From Hypericum androsaemum (Eukaryota > Streptophyta > Magnoliopsida > Malpighiales > Hypericaceae): a stretch of 64,000 nt of DNA. The stretch is from NCBI GenBank assembly GCA_963995505.1, contig OZ023196.1:13823106-13887105 (forward strand), read 5' to 3'. Under the pieces are notes generated by a model. That model had not been told where the DNA came from, ran no database searches, and worked only from the letters and a program-made list of their open reading frames with translations. Shown one piece after another: positions 36,843 to 48,922 of this stretch. Position 1 is the first letter of the stretch. Each line of letters opens with the position of its first letter. A program made the position numbers and the translations under genes.

Positions 36843-39523
36843 GCATGACCGAGCTGAATAGGAGAGGATTATTATGTGGACAGGGTATTGGAAAGCTGGA
36901 ATTTTGTGAGCACTGTGTGTTTGGCAAGCAGAAGAAAGTCAGTTTTCAGAAAGGTGTGCACACTACAAAGGGAAAACTTGACTATGTTCATTCTGATCTT
37001 TGGGGACCGTCTCAAGTTGCAACAAAGAATGGTTCCAAGTATATGCTGACTATCATTGATGATTATTCAAGGAAGGTGTGGGCGTTCTTCTTGAAGAGCA
37101 AGGATCATGTCTTTGTCACTTTCAAGCAGCGGAAAACTATGATTGAGAAGCAGACTGGGAGAGATGTCAAGCATCTCCGCACAGACAATGGATTGGAGTT
37201 TTGCTCTAGTTGGTTTGATGAGTTCTGCAAGAATGAGGGTATTGTCAGGCATAAGATAATCCCTGGTACACCTCAACAGAATGGAGTCGCTGAAAGAATG
37301 AACAGAACTTTGTTGGAGAAAGTTCGTTGTATGCTGTCAAATGCTGGTTTGCCTAAGTCGTTTTGGGCTGAAGCTGCTTCCACTGCCTGTCACCTTGTCA
37401 ATCGTTCACCTCACGCATCACTTGATGGCAAGGTACCTGAAGAATTGTGGTCTGGAAATCCTCCTAATTATGCTGATTTGAAGATATTTGGGTGCCCTGC
37501 CTATGCTCATGTGAATAATGGCAAGTTAGAGCCAAGATCTGTGAAATGTATCTTCCTTGGCTATGCTTCTGGAGTGAAGGGATACAAGTTGTGGTGTCCC
37601 GAGCTGTCTAAGGTCTTGTTGAGTAGAAATGTTATTTTCAAAGAGACAGACATGCTGAGTAAGAGGGAGGATATTTCTTCACCTGGTGTTCCGAGTGCTC
37701 CAAGTGTGGACTTGCAAAAGTCAAAAGTGCAGGTGGAGTTTGATGATGATCCAGAAGCTAGTTCCTTCCGTGATGTTGATTGCCATGGTCCTACTCATGG
37801 TGGGTTGTCTGATGAAGCTGAGAATGTTGGCACAGTTGAGAGGGAGCCACCGTATTCTATTGCTAGAGACAGGCCCAGAAGAATTATCAGGCCTCCACAG
37901 AAGTTGGGTGAGGCTGATATTGTTGCTTTTGCCCTGAATGTGGCAGAAGAAGTTGATAGCTGTGAAGAACCGTCTAGTTACTCAGATGCTGTGAAGTCGA
38001 AAGACTCTGCTAGATGGTTGGTTGCTATGGAGGAAGAGATGGAATCTCTTCACAAGAACAAGACTTGGGAGATTACTAAGCTGCCTAAGGATAAGAAGGT
38101 TGTCAGTTGCAAGTGGGTATTCAAGAAGAAGGATGGTATACCTGGAGTTGAAGAGCCTAGATACAAGGCTAGACTAGTGGCTAGAGGATATAGTCAGATT
38201 CCTGGTGTGGACTTTAATGAGGTGTTTTCACCAGTTGTGAAGCATACCTCGATTCGTTCTCTTCTTGGTATTGTTGCTATGCAGGATTTGGAGCTTGAAT
38301 AGCTTGATGTGAAGACAGCTTTCTTGAATGGAGAGCTTGAGGAGCGGATTTATATGGCACAGCCTGAGGGTTTTCATGTTGAAGGCAAAGAAGACCATGT
38401 GTGCTTGTTGAAGAAGTCCCTGTATGGCCTTAAGCAGTCTCCGAGGCAGTGGTATAAAAGGTTTGATTCCTTTATGATTTCTCATGGTTATGAGAGGAGC
38501 AAGTATGATAGTTGTGTTTACCTGAAAAGGCTACGCGACAGTTCCCAAGTGTATTTGCTCCTATATGTGGATGACATGTTAATTGCTGCAAGTGACAAAG
38601 GAGAGGTGAGGAAGCTCAAAGCTCTGTTGAGTTGCGAGTTTGAGATGAAAGATTTGGGTCCTGCTAAGAAGATTCTTGGTATGGAGATTGCCAGAGATAG
38701 AGGAGCAAGGAAATTATTTCTGAGCCAGGAGAGTTACATTGAAAAGGTACTTGACAGGTTTGATGTGACTGGTAATCCTGTGAGTACTCCTCTTGGTACA
38801 CATTTTCAGCTTTCGTCTGCCTTATCTCCACAGTCAGCTGCTGAGGTCGATTACATGTCTGGTGTTCCATACTCCAATGCTGTTGGTTCTCTGATGTATG
38901 CTATGGTTTGCACACGCCCGGATTTGGCCTATGCTGTGAGTGTCGTTAGCAGGTTTATGGCAAATCCTGGAGAAGGTCATTGGAGAGCAGTGGAGTGGAT
39001 TATGAGGTACTTGAAGGGTACCAAGGGCGTGTGTCTACAGTTTGGACGCACCAGTGATGGAGTTGTTGGTTTCGTAGATTCAGATTATGCTGGAGATCTT
39101 GATAAGTTCAGATCCTTATCTGGATATGTCTTCACTCTTGGAGGATGTGCTATCAGTTGGAGAGCTTGTCTACAGGCCACAGTGGCGTTGTCTACCACTG
39201 AGGCGGAGTACATGGCTATAACTGAAGGTGTGAAGGAGGCTATCTGGTTGAAAGGTTTCTTCAGTGAAATCTGTGAGATGCTGCAGGTCAGTACAGTGTA
39301 CTGTGATAGTCAAAGTGCTATCCATCTCACGAGGGATGCTATGTATCATGAGAGGACAAAGCACATTAATGTGAGGTACCACTTCATTCGGGAGCATGTT
39401 GCTCAAGGTGACATTGTTGTGAGCAAGGTGGGTACCAAGGACAACCCTGCAGACATGTTGACGAAGCCGCTTTCTGGTACTAAGTTCGAGCATTGCTTGG
39501 ACTTGGTCGGTGTTCATGCTTGA
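36843..39523 (+). pseudogene. Copia-2 pol, second segment (integrase, reverse transcriptase, RNase H)
   Basis: Continues the frame cut at 26786. Integrase has the zinc-binding FCEHC, then [16 protein letters not shown] and [12 protein letters not shown]. Reverse transcriptase includes YVDDMLIAA (about 38563). RNase H has [16 protein letters not shown] and the ADMLTKPL tail, with a stop at 39523. One in-frame TAG at 38300-38302, just before [12 protein letters not shown], divides the reading frame; it is a single-base change from the CAG that relatives would have. Apart from that stop and the nested insertion the gene is whole, so the element was probably active recently. Confidence 0.94.
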
Positions 39524-39605
39524 TGCTGATTGCCCTTAGGGGCTGATGGTGAAGGTGGAGAAACGTTGAAGATGGAGTCATAGAATTTGGTCCAAGGTGG
39601 AGATT

Positions 39606-39878
39606 TGTTAGGGATTGTTCCAAATTCCTAATTAGAGTAGGGCTCTATTTCCTGATCAGAATAGAGTACTAGTCTCCTATATATATACGGCCTATGCCTA
39701 GGTCTTATTTGTACTAGTTGAGAGTTGTGAGGTAGAGAGAACCCTCACGGAGGCCTTGTAACCGATTGGACTCACATAGTGGACGACTCTCCTTTGCCCG
39801 TGGTTTTCTCCCCGTCTTGGGGTTTCCACGTAATTCTTGTGTCTCGTATTTTACTCGTTTCGATCTTATTACTCAACA
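39606..39878 (+). repeat. Copia-2 right LTR (273 bp)
   Basis: Same length as the left LTR, with two substitutions. It is preceded by the purine-rich CCAAGGTGGAGATT and followed by the CACAC target duplication. Confidence 0.97.
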
Positions 39879-39883
39879 CACAC

Positions 39884-40690
39884 AATAGGATCAAATAAGG
39901 GAAATTTGAATTTGAGTTATTGGAAAGATAGCAATATTAAATACTTGTTGCGTGAATGTTACGTTACCAAGATCTATTTGACTCAAATTTGGATTAGTAA
40001 ATAAAGAATTGATCTCAAATGGGCTTCAGTTCGATTTCACAATTTCATTTGAGACTGAGTTCGTTATCATCGATCTGGTCACCGACATCCTAGTCCGCTA
40101 CAAGGGCTTGCGCATTCTTCACCACTGGTCCCTGATGTGATTTATGCTATATCATATGGTATTAAAATAAAATTTTCCAATATTTTTTTAATGATTTCTA
40201 TAAAACAACATAATAAGATTTCAATTCCGTCATTATCTGTGAACAAAACGTGGCCTGAAAGTGCTTTCCTTTTTGGAATTTCATAAAGTAATGTTGAGTC
40301 GTTGACGGCCTACTTCTTTTTTGTGTCCTTCCAATTTCCAATCATGAAGTCGTCGTCGGTCGTCGTCAAGCAGATTGTGGTAGGTCCATTCTGAGATGAA
40401 ATCGTCGGCGTGCCAAGCAAGTTGTGCTGCAACTTATCACGAGGGTGAAAATGAAGTATATTGACACGATATTTCATAATCTACAACTCGTCCACTCAAA
40501 CTAAATCTATTTGGGATCGCGTGCGCTTTGTTCCTTCCACCACTACCACAACCTAGTTGTCACCTTGACAGAATAACGTAGCGTGATACGTGAATAATAA
40601 AGTACAAACCCAATTACCGTTGGGTTCAAAATTTTGTTTTGCTAGTGGACAAATTTATTTATTCATGGCTTAAGTTGTCCACAAGCTAAA
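39884..40690 (+). repeat. Receptor-cluster cassette, right half (continues 24319-24477)
   Basis: Resumes the duplicated cassette after Copia-2: AATTTGAGTTATTGG, ATTTCAATTCCGTCATTA (near 40220), GTAGGTCCATTCTGAGAT (near 40380) and the TTTTGTTTTGCTAGTGGACA stretch (near 40628). It matches 13110-13620, 15100-15170 and 58740-59220. No gene. Confidence 0.8.
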
Positions 40691-41056
40691 AAATTTGGGA
40701 GGCGGATTTGGTACGGCTGTACCGTACAGATTTTAATCTGATCCATTTATTTTGATGACTAGACATGTATTAGAGATCTGACGACATTAATTCGTTAGGG
40801 GTATTTGTGTCCTTTACCCCTCACTTTTTTATCTTCCCTTTTCTCTCTCCTCGCTCTTTTTTTCCAAATCCTTCCTCCCAGTTCCCCTTCTCTCCTTCTC
40901 TCTCTCCCTTCCAAACCTAATAAATCAGCGCCGACGAGGAGATCCAGAAATTGACGCCGGCGAGGTGGATGACGTCGGTGGAGGATGATGCCGGTGGGAG
41001 AATGGTTGTGAGAAGGAGTGATAGATCGCTTGTAAGAAGCGGTCAAAAATTTTAGT
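40691..41056. other. Unassigned insertion junction, no gene seen
   Basis: After the cassette the sequence changes at about 40700 (GGTACGGCTGTACC, a short palindrome) to a T- and C-rich stretch that matches nothing else in the window. The equivalent cassette position at 15170 continues instead with the text seen at 44413, so 40.7-44.4 kb looks like inserted material. Confidence 0.4.
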
Positions 41057-42360
41057 TGGGGAGCCACAACTTCTTACTTTGAAGTCTGATTAAGGTAATT
41101 TAAGTTGCTGTGTAAAGCTGAGATGTATATCTACCACTTTGTAGTTTATGACTTCTCCAAATTTAGAGTATAAAGATGTCCAAAATATATTTGAAGTTAA
41201 TGTTTGACCGAGTTATAAGCGGCTGAAAGGTGTTTGTCGATGACATGCTCGGTTATGTCGAATGGCATGCTCAGATATGTCAAATGGCATGCCCGGTAAA
41301 AAAAAAGGTATGTCCAGGTTCGATAAATTGGCATGCTCAGTTATGTCAAATGGCATGCCTAACGACGATGAGAAGCGGTCGATAGGTTTTGATTGGAGAT
41401 CCATTATTTCTTACTCTGGAGTCTGATTAGGGTGATTCAAGCTGTTAGGTAAATCAGAGACGTATATCTACAACTTTGTAGTTTATGACTTCTCTAAATT
41501 TGGAGCATAAGAATGTCTAAAATGTGTTTGAAGTCAACAGTCAACCGAGTTATGAGGACAGGATTTGGTTGGAGAGCCATAACTTCTTATTCCAGAGCCC
41601 GATTGAGTTGATTCAAGTTTTTGTACAAAGATTAGATGTACATCTAACATTTTCTAGTTTATAACTTCTCCAAATTCAGATTGAATAATGTCAAAAATAT
41701 GTTTGAAGTTGATAGTTGATCGAGTTACAAGTGGCTGGAAGGTATTTGTCAAATGGCATGCCCGATTGTGTCAAATGGCTTGCCCGATTATATCAAATGG
41801 CATACCTAGGTTCAATAAATTGGCATGCCTGGTTATGTCAAATGGCATGCCCAACAACAATGAGAAGTGATAAATAGGTTTCGGTCGGAGAGCCATAACT
41901 TTTTACTCGAGAGTCCGATTGAGGTGATTCAAGGTTTTATGCGAAGCTGAGACATATATCTACAATTTTGTAGTAAGAATCTCCAAATTTGTAGTGTAAG
42001 AATGTCTAAAATATGTTTGAAGTTAAGAGTCGATCGAGTTACGAGGAAAGGTTTCGGTTGGAGAGCCATAACTTTTTACATCGGAGCCCGATTGGGTTGA
42101 TTCAAATTGTTGTGTGAAGCTAAGACATATATCTACAAATTTTGGTTTATGTCATCTATAAATTCAGAGTTTAAGAATGTCAAAAATATGTTTGAAATTA
42201 ATAGTTGACTGAATTACAAAGGGCTGGAAGCTGTTTGTTAAATGGCATGCTTGGTTATGTCAAATGGTATGTCCGATTATGATAGATGGCATGTCAGGTT
42301 ATGTCAAATGGCATACCCGGTTATGATAAAATGGCAAGCCCGGTTACAGTAATATTTAAA
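41057..42360 (+). repeat. Higher-order tandem repeat, A-B-A-A-B-A-A-B
   Basis: Two alternating modules. Module A (about 165-175 bp) contains AGCCATAACTTCTTA, CCGATTGAG-TGATTCAA and GTTTATGACTTCTC, and starts near 41057, 41391, 41570, 41886 and 42057. Module B (about 125-170 bp) is built of short repeats of the type TGTCAAATGGCATGCC and occupies about 41222-41385, 41745-41860 and 42232-42350. The AAB group therefore recurs about every 490 bp. No coding sequence. Confidence 0.8.
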
Positions 42361-42444
42361 AATACAATAATATAAAATAATAAATTAGTTTAATAATATA
42401 AAATAATCATAAAAAGGCCACCTTCCTTTCTGTTAAAAATAAAA

Positions 42445-43719
42445 GAGAAAAGTCTACTTTAGTACCATGTGGTATAGCCCAAAATCACTTTAGTACCCTA
42501 TGATAAAAAAATTGACCAATCGAGTCATACTTATTCTAATTAATATCAAAAAGTCCACGGGCAGCTGCCCGAACCCTTCCTGACCTGCCCGGACCCTGCC
42601 CGGCTTCCTTGGCCAGCCACGTCACCAATTTTTGATCATGTGGCACCATGTGGACATTCTTTCTCCCCCTTCTCTTCCCCTCTCTCTCCTCCTTCCCCTC
42701 CCTTCTTCTTCTTCTTCTAGGAAATTCATAATTACGGCAGTTCTGATTATAAGAGGAGACCTGCGGACATCGGGGAAGACCGACTCCTCTCTCAGCGACC
42801 GACTCATCCAGGAGGACTGCCACTTCGTAAGGCTCGACACCGGGAGGATCGCGGTCGTCAGCGACGGGGAGGAAGAAGAGGAGAAGACGGCGGACGTGTG
42901 GCATCATTTCGCTCAATTGGCCTGCAAATTTGGATTTGGAGGAAGAGCACGGGCTGGACACTATGCAGCTGCTTGTTCCAGGTACTCCTCAAGGTAGCAT
43001 GGAGATGAACCGAACCGGCAAAGATTAACCCATCGCCATTGCCGCCAGAGATCTTACCGTCGCTGTTGCCGTGGGTGCATGCCGGGCCGGCGAAGATCAA
43101 TATAGAGGTGAGGGCAGTGTTGGAGCCATGGGTGTGTGCCGGGGCGACGAAGATCAATCGATCGCCGTTGCCGACTGAGATGAACCCATCGTCGTTGCCG
43201 TTGCTGTCGCCGACAGAGATCTTGCCGTCGCCATTGCCTCGTCGACTGAGCTGTTTATTTTTTAGGGAACATCTTTTGGAGGGAGCGCGAGAGGGATGGC
43301 AATTGGGGATCCCCTTTGCGGCCAAGTTTGAGTTCTTGTTGTTGGCGACTGAGGTAAACTCTTGGGTTGGGGGGTTCCCTCGGATTGGTTTGGTTCTAGT
43401 TGTTGTACCATCTTTAGCAGAAGAGGGTGGTATCATGCCGATTTGATGGTGGCTCGGAAGAAGAAGAAGGAGAAGGAGAAGGAGAAGGAGGGGAGAGGGG
43501 AGAGAGAAGAGAGGGAAATGCCACGTCATTAAAAATTGGTGACGTGGCTGGCCAAGGTGGTCGGGCAGGGTCCGGGCAGGTCGGGAAGGGTTCGGGCAGC
43601 TGCCCGTGGACCGTTTTGATGTTAATTGGAATAAGTATGACTCGATTGGTCAGTTTTTTACCACAGGGTACTAAAATAATTTTGGGCTATATTACAGGGT
43701 AGTAAAGTTGACTTTTCCC
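42445..43719. mobile_element. MULE-3: non-autonomous Mutator-like element with GC-rich cargo, 1275 bp
   Basis: Inverted repeats of about 200 bp at each end (42445-about 42655 and about 43515-43719) share blocks such as GACCAATCGAGTCATACTTA and ACGGGCAGCTGCCCGAACCC. Perfect 9-bp target duplications AAAATAAAA flank it at 42436-42444 and 43720-43728. The interior (42655-43510) is GC-rich, unlike the AT-rich surroundings, with open frames on both strands and internal GCCGTTGCCG-type repetition, so it may be captured host sequence (Pack-MULE). I recognise no protein in it. Confidence 0.88.
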
Positions 43720-43728
43720 AAAATAAAA

Positions 43729-44410
43729 TAAAATAAAATAAAGAGGCCACCTTCCTAGACGCGTGGGATTATTCCCACCACCATTTTTCCAAGCGCATGT
43801 TAGCTTTTTATGTTTCTCACGCGCATGGCAATTCCACTACCCTAGTTTGTCCTTTTTCGGATATCACAAGAATCCTGTTTCTGTACCAAATCTATATCCA
43901 AAAATTCGTGACCCAAATTTCACCGGTTTTTCGGTCCAATCAGTTGAACTATCGATCCATAGTTTTTTAAAATTTGCTTATTTATTATTTTAGCATTTTA
44001 AATGTCAAATAATCCTAGATATCGTTAAATTTTTTGCAAAATTCTAATTTAGTCACTTTTAAGTTTTTAACCTACCTAAGCTCTAAAAAAAATACCCAAA
44101 AAATCAGTTTTTCGTAAATCTGGAATGGCTAACCTTTTTATAGTTGGTAAAGTTTTCTTTATTAATAATATACCTCTACTATTAATAAAGAAATAATACC
44201 GCTCCAACCATCGTTGGTAGATAAAGTTTTGGTAGGGTAAACCAATCGGGTAAACCTGTTAGTCCAATCAGTTAGACCGACGACCATTAACTACCACTCC
44301 AACCATCCTTTGGATTTAGGTATAATAACAAATTTGAGTGTCGAATCATAGTTTAACTGGTCTTGACGTCGGTCAAACAATATTTTGAAACAATGATATT
44401 TAGTACATCA
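43729..44410. other. No gene seen
   Basis: AT-rich DNA starting with a short (AAAAT)n run that overlaps the MULE-3 target duplication. Nothing recognisable on either strand. Confidence 0.4.
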
Positions 44411-45129
44411 AAATTTTGTGCTCCATTACTAACATCAAAAAATATCCCACTCTAGTTAGGTTCTTTTCTTTCAACTAACGTGCACCCGACCAAATCTTTG
44501 TGCTAGGCATGGAATTTTTTCCAAGGCATCGATCAATAATTTGTTTTGCTGTGACAAACAAATTCGCCTAGGCCATACACAATGATCAAAAGTCTTGGTC
44601 TCCTGGAAAAATAATTCCACATAGAAAAGTCTGCCACGAAAAAGGGGCCAAAGTATAGTCTAAAAAAATATATAGCTGTTTAAGGTGCGAATATCATTTC
44701 CATCAACACATAAACTAGAAAAATTGGTCAGAAAATATAAGTGTTCCATCTTGAAAAATCTAGGATGGTAAATGACACAATTTTAAGCTCTAGGTGCAAA
44801 TTGCACTTCTTCAAGAATGCGAGGTTTAGTTCAGTCTTTGTTTTAATAATTAATACTTCTATAAATACAAAGAAAAAAAGATCGGAAGTCGTCCGCGTCG
44901 CCATGCAGATTGAGGTAGGTCCATTCTGAGATTTAAGTGAGTCGTGGTCGCAAAGCATGTTGTGCTGCTATGTTTCGACGTTGCGATTTTTCTACACCTT
45001 ATGCAAATGAAATCCTCAATTCACTCGCATCAAGTGAATTGATAGGTGAAATTTTGATTCATTTTAAAATAGATTCATTAATCTCCTTATTCAATATAAA
45101 ATTTATAATTCAGGCTTCAACCTTTCAAA
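44411..45129 (+). repeat. Receptor-promoter relic without gene (another cassette copy)
   Basis: Carries, in order, the AAAATTTTGTGCTCC segment, the GGCATCGATCAATAAT box, AATGATCAAAAGTCTTGGTC (44581), GGGGCCAAAGTATAGTCTA (44645) and the TATATAGCTGTTTAAGG leader. These are the parts that precede ATG 17416 and 49999 in the receptor genes. After CATCAACACATAAACTAG (about 44715) the receptor coding sequence is missing and other repeat sequence follows. Confidence 0.75.
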
Positions 45130-45134
45130 CAAAA

Positions 45135-45681
45135 TGTTAGATATTTTCAAAAGCCGCTATGACGAGGGGTGTCCCGGGGACGAAGCCCCCGTCCAAGAGT
45201 GGGATCGACCTTGCGACTTGCGATCGCCAGTTAATTAGCACCCGCAAGTTTACCCGGACAGATTCAAACTTCGACCCTTTGAGTTTAAACTCAAGGAAAG
45301 TGACCCACCCATTAGTGAATGTTCCAGAAATATTCTTTGGTGATGAAGAGGCATCAAAGATAATACAAAAACTCTATAAATAGCGATGGAAGTTCTCTCT
45401 CGATAGGATTATGAAAATCATTCATTCCTTCCGCTCAAAAGCATCATCAGAATTCTGTCATAAGTGTGTTCTTGGTCGGGTCAAGGAAGTACATTCTTGA
45501 AACTCGACAACGGTGTGGAGGCTTCATTGTATCCTGATGACGTTAGTTCACAGGCCTGTTGTACTCGCGGATTGTATTTGGAGGGTCGAACTAAACGTCT
45601 GAAAGAATCGTGAAGAGCTTTGAATTCGGCACACACCATCACAATTCTTTCATCTTCCATACCGCAGTTTTTTTTCCAACA
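45135..45681 (+). repeat. Copia-3 left LTR (547 bp)
   Basis: TG...CA repeat with TATAAATA at 45375-45382. A segment of about 50 bp here (around 45325-45385) is missing from the right copy. Confidence 0.9.
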
Positions 45682-47194
45682 ATTTTCAGACGTTTAGATT
45701 CTTCGATAATGGAGGATGAAAGACGGCCGATTATAATGACGAGGGACGACAATTTGCACCAGTTTCAAGTAAGTTACTAACAATGTTTCAAATCCTGTCA
45801 CCATATCTGCAAAATTAGAATCAGGATCAACGAATAAGTTATCAATGAATAGCCTGCTGTTTTGGTACGCACCAATATTCGTGTCTCGTTGAATTTATCT
45901 ATTCTACAAGAATCCGGTTCTATCCTCACTTTAACTACAACAATCTTAAAGTGTTATTTGATTAGATAAAATGGAGGACAGAAATTGATGATATTACAAT
46001 GAATCTAAGAGGTGCACTCGATGCTACTGGTTGATTCATTCTGTGAACATGACTTGGTTATACATGATATAGCGTGAAATATATGTTGTATACCTGGTCA
46101 CGATTGAGCAATGTATATTGCCGTGAAGACCTTACAATAGGACTACAAAGTTTGGGTTCTTAGATTGGACGATGCTAATGAAGATATTTTTATACGCCAT
46201 AAAGGTGGCTTTGATTTATAACTATTTGAATTTGGCTTAATATGATGAATTCTATTAAGTGCTGAATTATCAACATGATCTCTGTTCGTGACTCTTCTTT
46301 TGTAAATTTTGAATTTAAAAAGAAGTGTTCACTATTGCATCATTTGGAATGTGGACAACATATCATTTCAGGAATAAGTGTTGGCCACGTTTGGCTACTG
46401 TAAGCCAAATAGTATGTGTTGTCTTGGCATAATAAGTTTTGCCTATGTTTGGCAACCGTTAATGAAAAAATTATATATATATATACACATACTGGTAATA
46501 GCATTTACGCGGGATACGTTTGAGTGGGTACTTGTGCATTCGTCGTTAATGGCATTTCATGTATCTTTACCCAGTTGTATTTAAGATGGGTATAAGCATG
46601 ATTAATGAGTATAACATGTTTCTTTTGCTCGAGATGAATGCAAGCATTCTTCTTGTGTATAAACAGCAAGTTCTTGAATTCTGACGTCGTTTGACGTTGA
46701 ACCGATTAGTTTGTTTTCTGTTGGTATCATTTGATGTTAAGTCAAAAGGAAATCTCACCGACGTGCTATTTAATGAGAGGAATTTTTTATTGATCAAGTT
46801 GCTTCGATGAGCAGTTGTTTGTTTCAGACAAAAATAAAGTACTGCTCCATTCTCTTGTCTTGTGCAAAGTCAAGCGGTCAGAACTACAAAGAAAGTGAAG
46901 GTTTCAAAAGTCGGGCAAAGATTTTCAAGTACCCAGAGCATGAAACCTTTGTTTACAAAATCAATGGAGGATGAGCAGAATGTTGGAGGCTATATCCAAA
47001 AGACTAAAGCCACAATTAAAGGACGGTAGACCTATAGAAATTATTATGGTTCCGTTGACATGGTGGAGATACAAGTAATAAGATACAAGTAATCAAAGAA
47101 AAGACCAACTTTTGTCATGTTACAAATCATTGAAAAGGTCAGAGCCAGAATTTCAATGTTGATTGAGCATTTGAAATGTTGGAGAGAATACTTG

Positions 47195-48383
47195 TCTTTC
47201 ATGCATGTTGATGATGATCCCAAAACCTATTCTGAGGCTATGAGTTCTAGAGATGTTATCTTCTGGAAAGAGGCTATAAATGATGAGATGAATTCAATTT
47301 TGTCTAACAGAACTTGGATATTGTGTGATTTATCTCCTAGTGCTAAGTCCATAGGATGTAAATAGATATTCAAAAGAAAATTGAATGCCGATGAATCCAT
47401 TGACAAGTTTAAGGCCAGATTGGTTGCTGAGGGTTGTGTGATTCTATGTTTATGCTTTGATGACATGCTTATTTTTTGGATTAAATCTTGTGTTGAAGAA
47501 ACGAAGAAGTTTCTTGGCTCTAACTTTAATATGAAAGATCTAGGAGAGACTGATGTGATCTTGAAAATTAAATTCCTAAGAAGTGGAGATGAGTTGGTGT
47601 TAACCCATCTCATTACATTGAAAAGTTTCTCAAGAAGCATTGTCACCTTGATGACAAACCAGCCCTTACTCCTTTAGATCCTAGTATCAAGTTAATGAAG
47701 AACATTGGACGAACACATGCACAACTCGAATACTCGAGTGTCATTGGAAGTCTTACGTATACTATGCATTATACAAGACCGGACATAGCTCAAGCTGTGG
47801 GAGTATTATGCCATTTCTCAAGTAATCCAGGAGTTGAACATTGGGGAGTACTTGTAAGAGTGTTGAACTACTTGAAAGGAACCATAAATTATGGTTTACA
47901 TTACCAAAGCTATCCCGCTGTATTGGAAGGATTTAGTGATGCTAATTGGAACAATGTGGAATCCAAGTCCAAGTCTACTACTGGATGGATTTTTACATTA
48001 GGAGGTGCTGCGATAACTTGCATTTCTGATTCAACGATGTTGTCGAAGTTGATAGCATTGGCCGATGCGAGTAAGGAGGCGGAATGACTTAGAAACTTAC
48101 TTGTAGAGATCCCACTATGCAAGAGGCCATCTCCAGCAGTCTTGATTAATTGTGATAATCAAGCTACGATCTATAACATCTCTAATAAGGCTTATAATGG
48201 AAAGTCTAGACATGCAAGTCTAAGATATAAAATGGTAAGACAATTGCTCAAAAGAGGAGTAATTGTGGTTGACTTTATTGAAACGAAGAAAAAATTGGCA
48301 GACCCATTTACGAAGAGTTTACCAAAAGTAATATTTTCAATAAAATGCAAGAAAATGAGACTAAGGTCTGTCAAAGAAGGTTG
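47195..48383 (+). pseudogene. Copia-3 pol remnant (reverse transcriptase and RNase H)
   Basis: Recognisable pieces: start of reverse transcriptase at 47208-47365 (PKTYSEAMSS...WKEAINDEMNSI, then an in-frame TAG in place of Trp) and KARLVAEG (about 47411). A direct jump to CFDDMLIF (about 47455) shows that the central polymerase is deleted. An interrupted C-terminal part follows (VIGSLTYTMHYTRPDIA near 47740; RNase H FSDANW near 47932 and NCDNQATIYN near 48142), ending at 48382. Frameshifts occur near 47640 and a TGA at 48085. It is non-functional. Confidence 0.88.
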
Positions 48384-48922
48384 ACTACCAATGACGGAAA
48401 TCCAACCTATGTTTTTAAATGGACAAACAAGGTTCAATGGGTACCAACAAGTCATTAGAGTGATTATGGTGTACTAAGTCAAACTCCCATTTTTGAATTA
48501 GTAACGTAGTTTTGCATGAACGAGGATGAATAAAAATTCTTAATAAATCAATGTGGTCACATGTGTATCACAGAAACACCTTAAAAGACTTACCTATATG
48601 AGTAAGGAAACCAGGCCATTTCCTACGAGAGAGAGACCGCTCTCTAAAGAAGACTCATGAACTCAGGATATAAGCATATGGCCATTAATGTGCGAGCTAT
48701 AGAACACCCTAGCCACTGAAGACAATATGTCTGGAGGTTCTGATTTTATCGTAAGGGGTACTTGGTTCAAGATTCGTTCACCATAGCTTGAACTACATTG
48801 GCTTAATTCCTCGCTGGTACGTAAGAAGTCACTTAAGTGATGCAGTCACTCCGTCTTATAAATTTTTATGTTAAAGTTTTCTTTGTTTACTATTTTTTAA
48901 AGTTTTGAAAATAGGGGGAGAA

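Larger units (their letters stand above)
24478..39878 (+). mobile_element. Copia-2: young Ty1/Copia element, TSD CACAC, carrying a nested Gypsy
   Basis: Two 273-bp LTRs (24478-24750 and 39606-39878) start TGTTAGG and end CTCAACA, and differ at only two positions that I can find (24675/39803 and 24729/39857). Flanking CACAC at 24473-24477 and 39879-39883 is the target duplication. The empty-site sequence can be seen in the duplicated cassettes at 13099 and 58696. Removing the nested Gypsy and its GAAAG duplication leaves an element of about 5.3 kb with nearly intact coding capacity. Confidence 0.97.

Noticed and set aside
42632..42997. Host gene of 121 codons
   Set aside because: Lies wholly inside MULE-3 and overlaps its terminal repeat; at most a captured fragment without its own promoter.
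47117..47365. Stand-alone gene
   Set aside because: The frame is the start of the Copia-3 reverse transcriptase (EAMSS...WKEAINDEMNSI) inside TSD-bounded LTRs.
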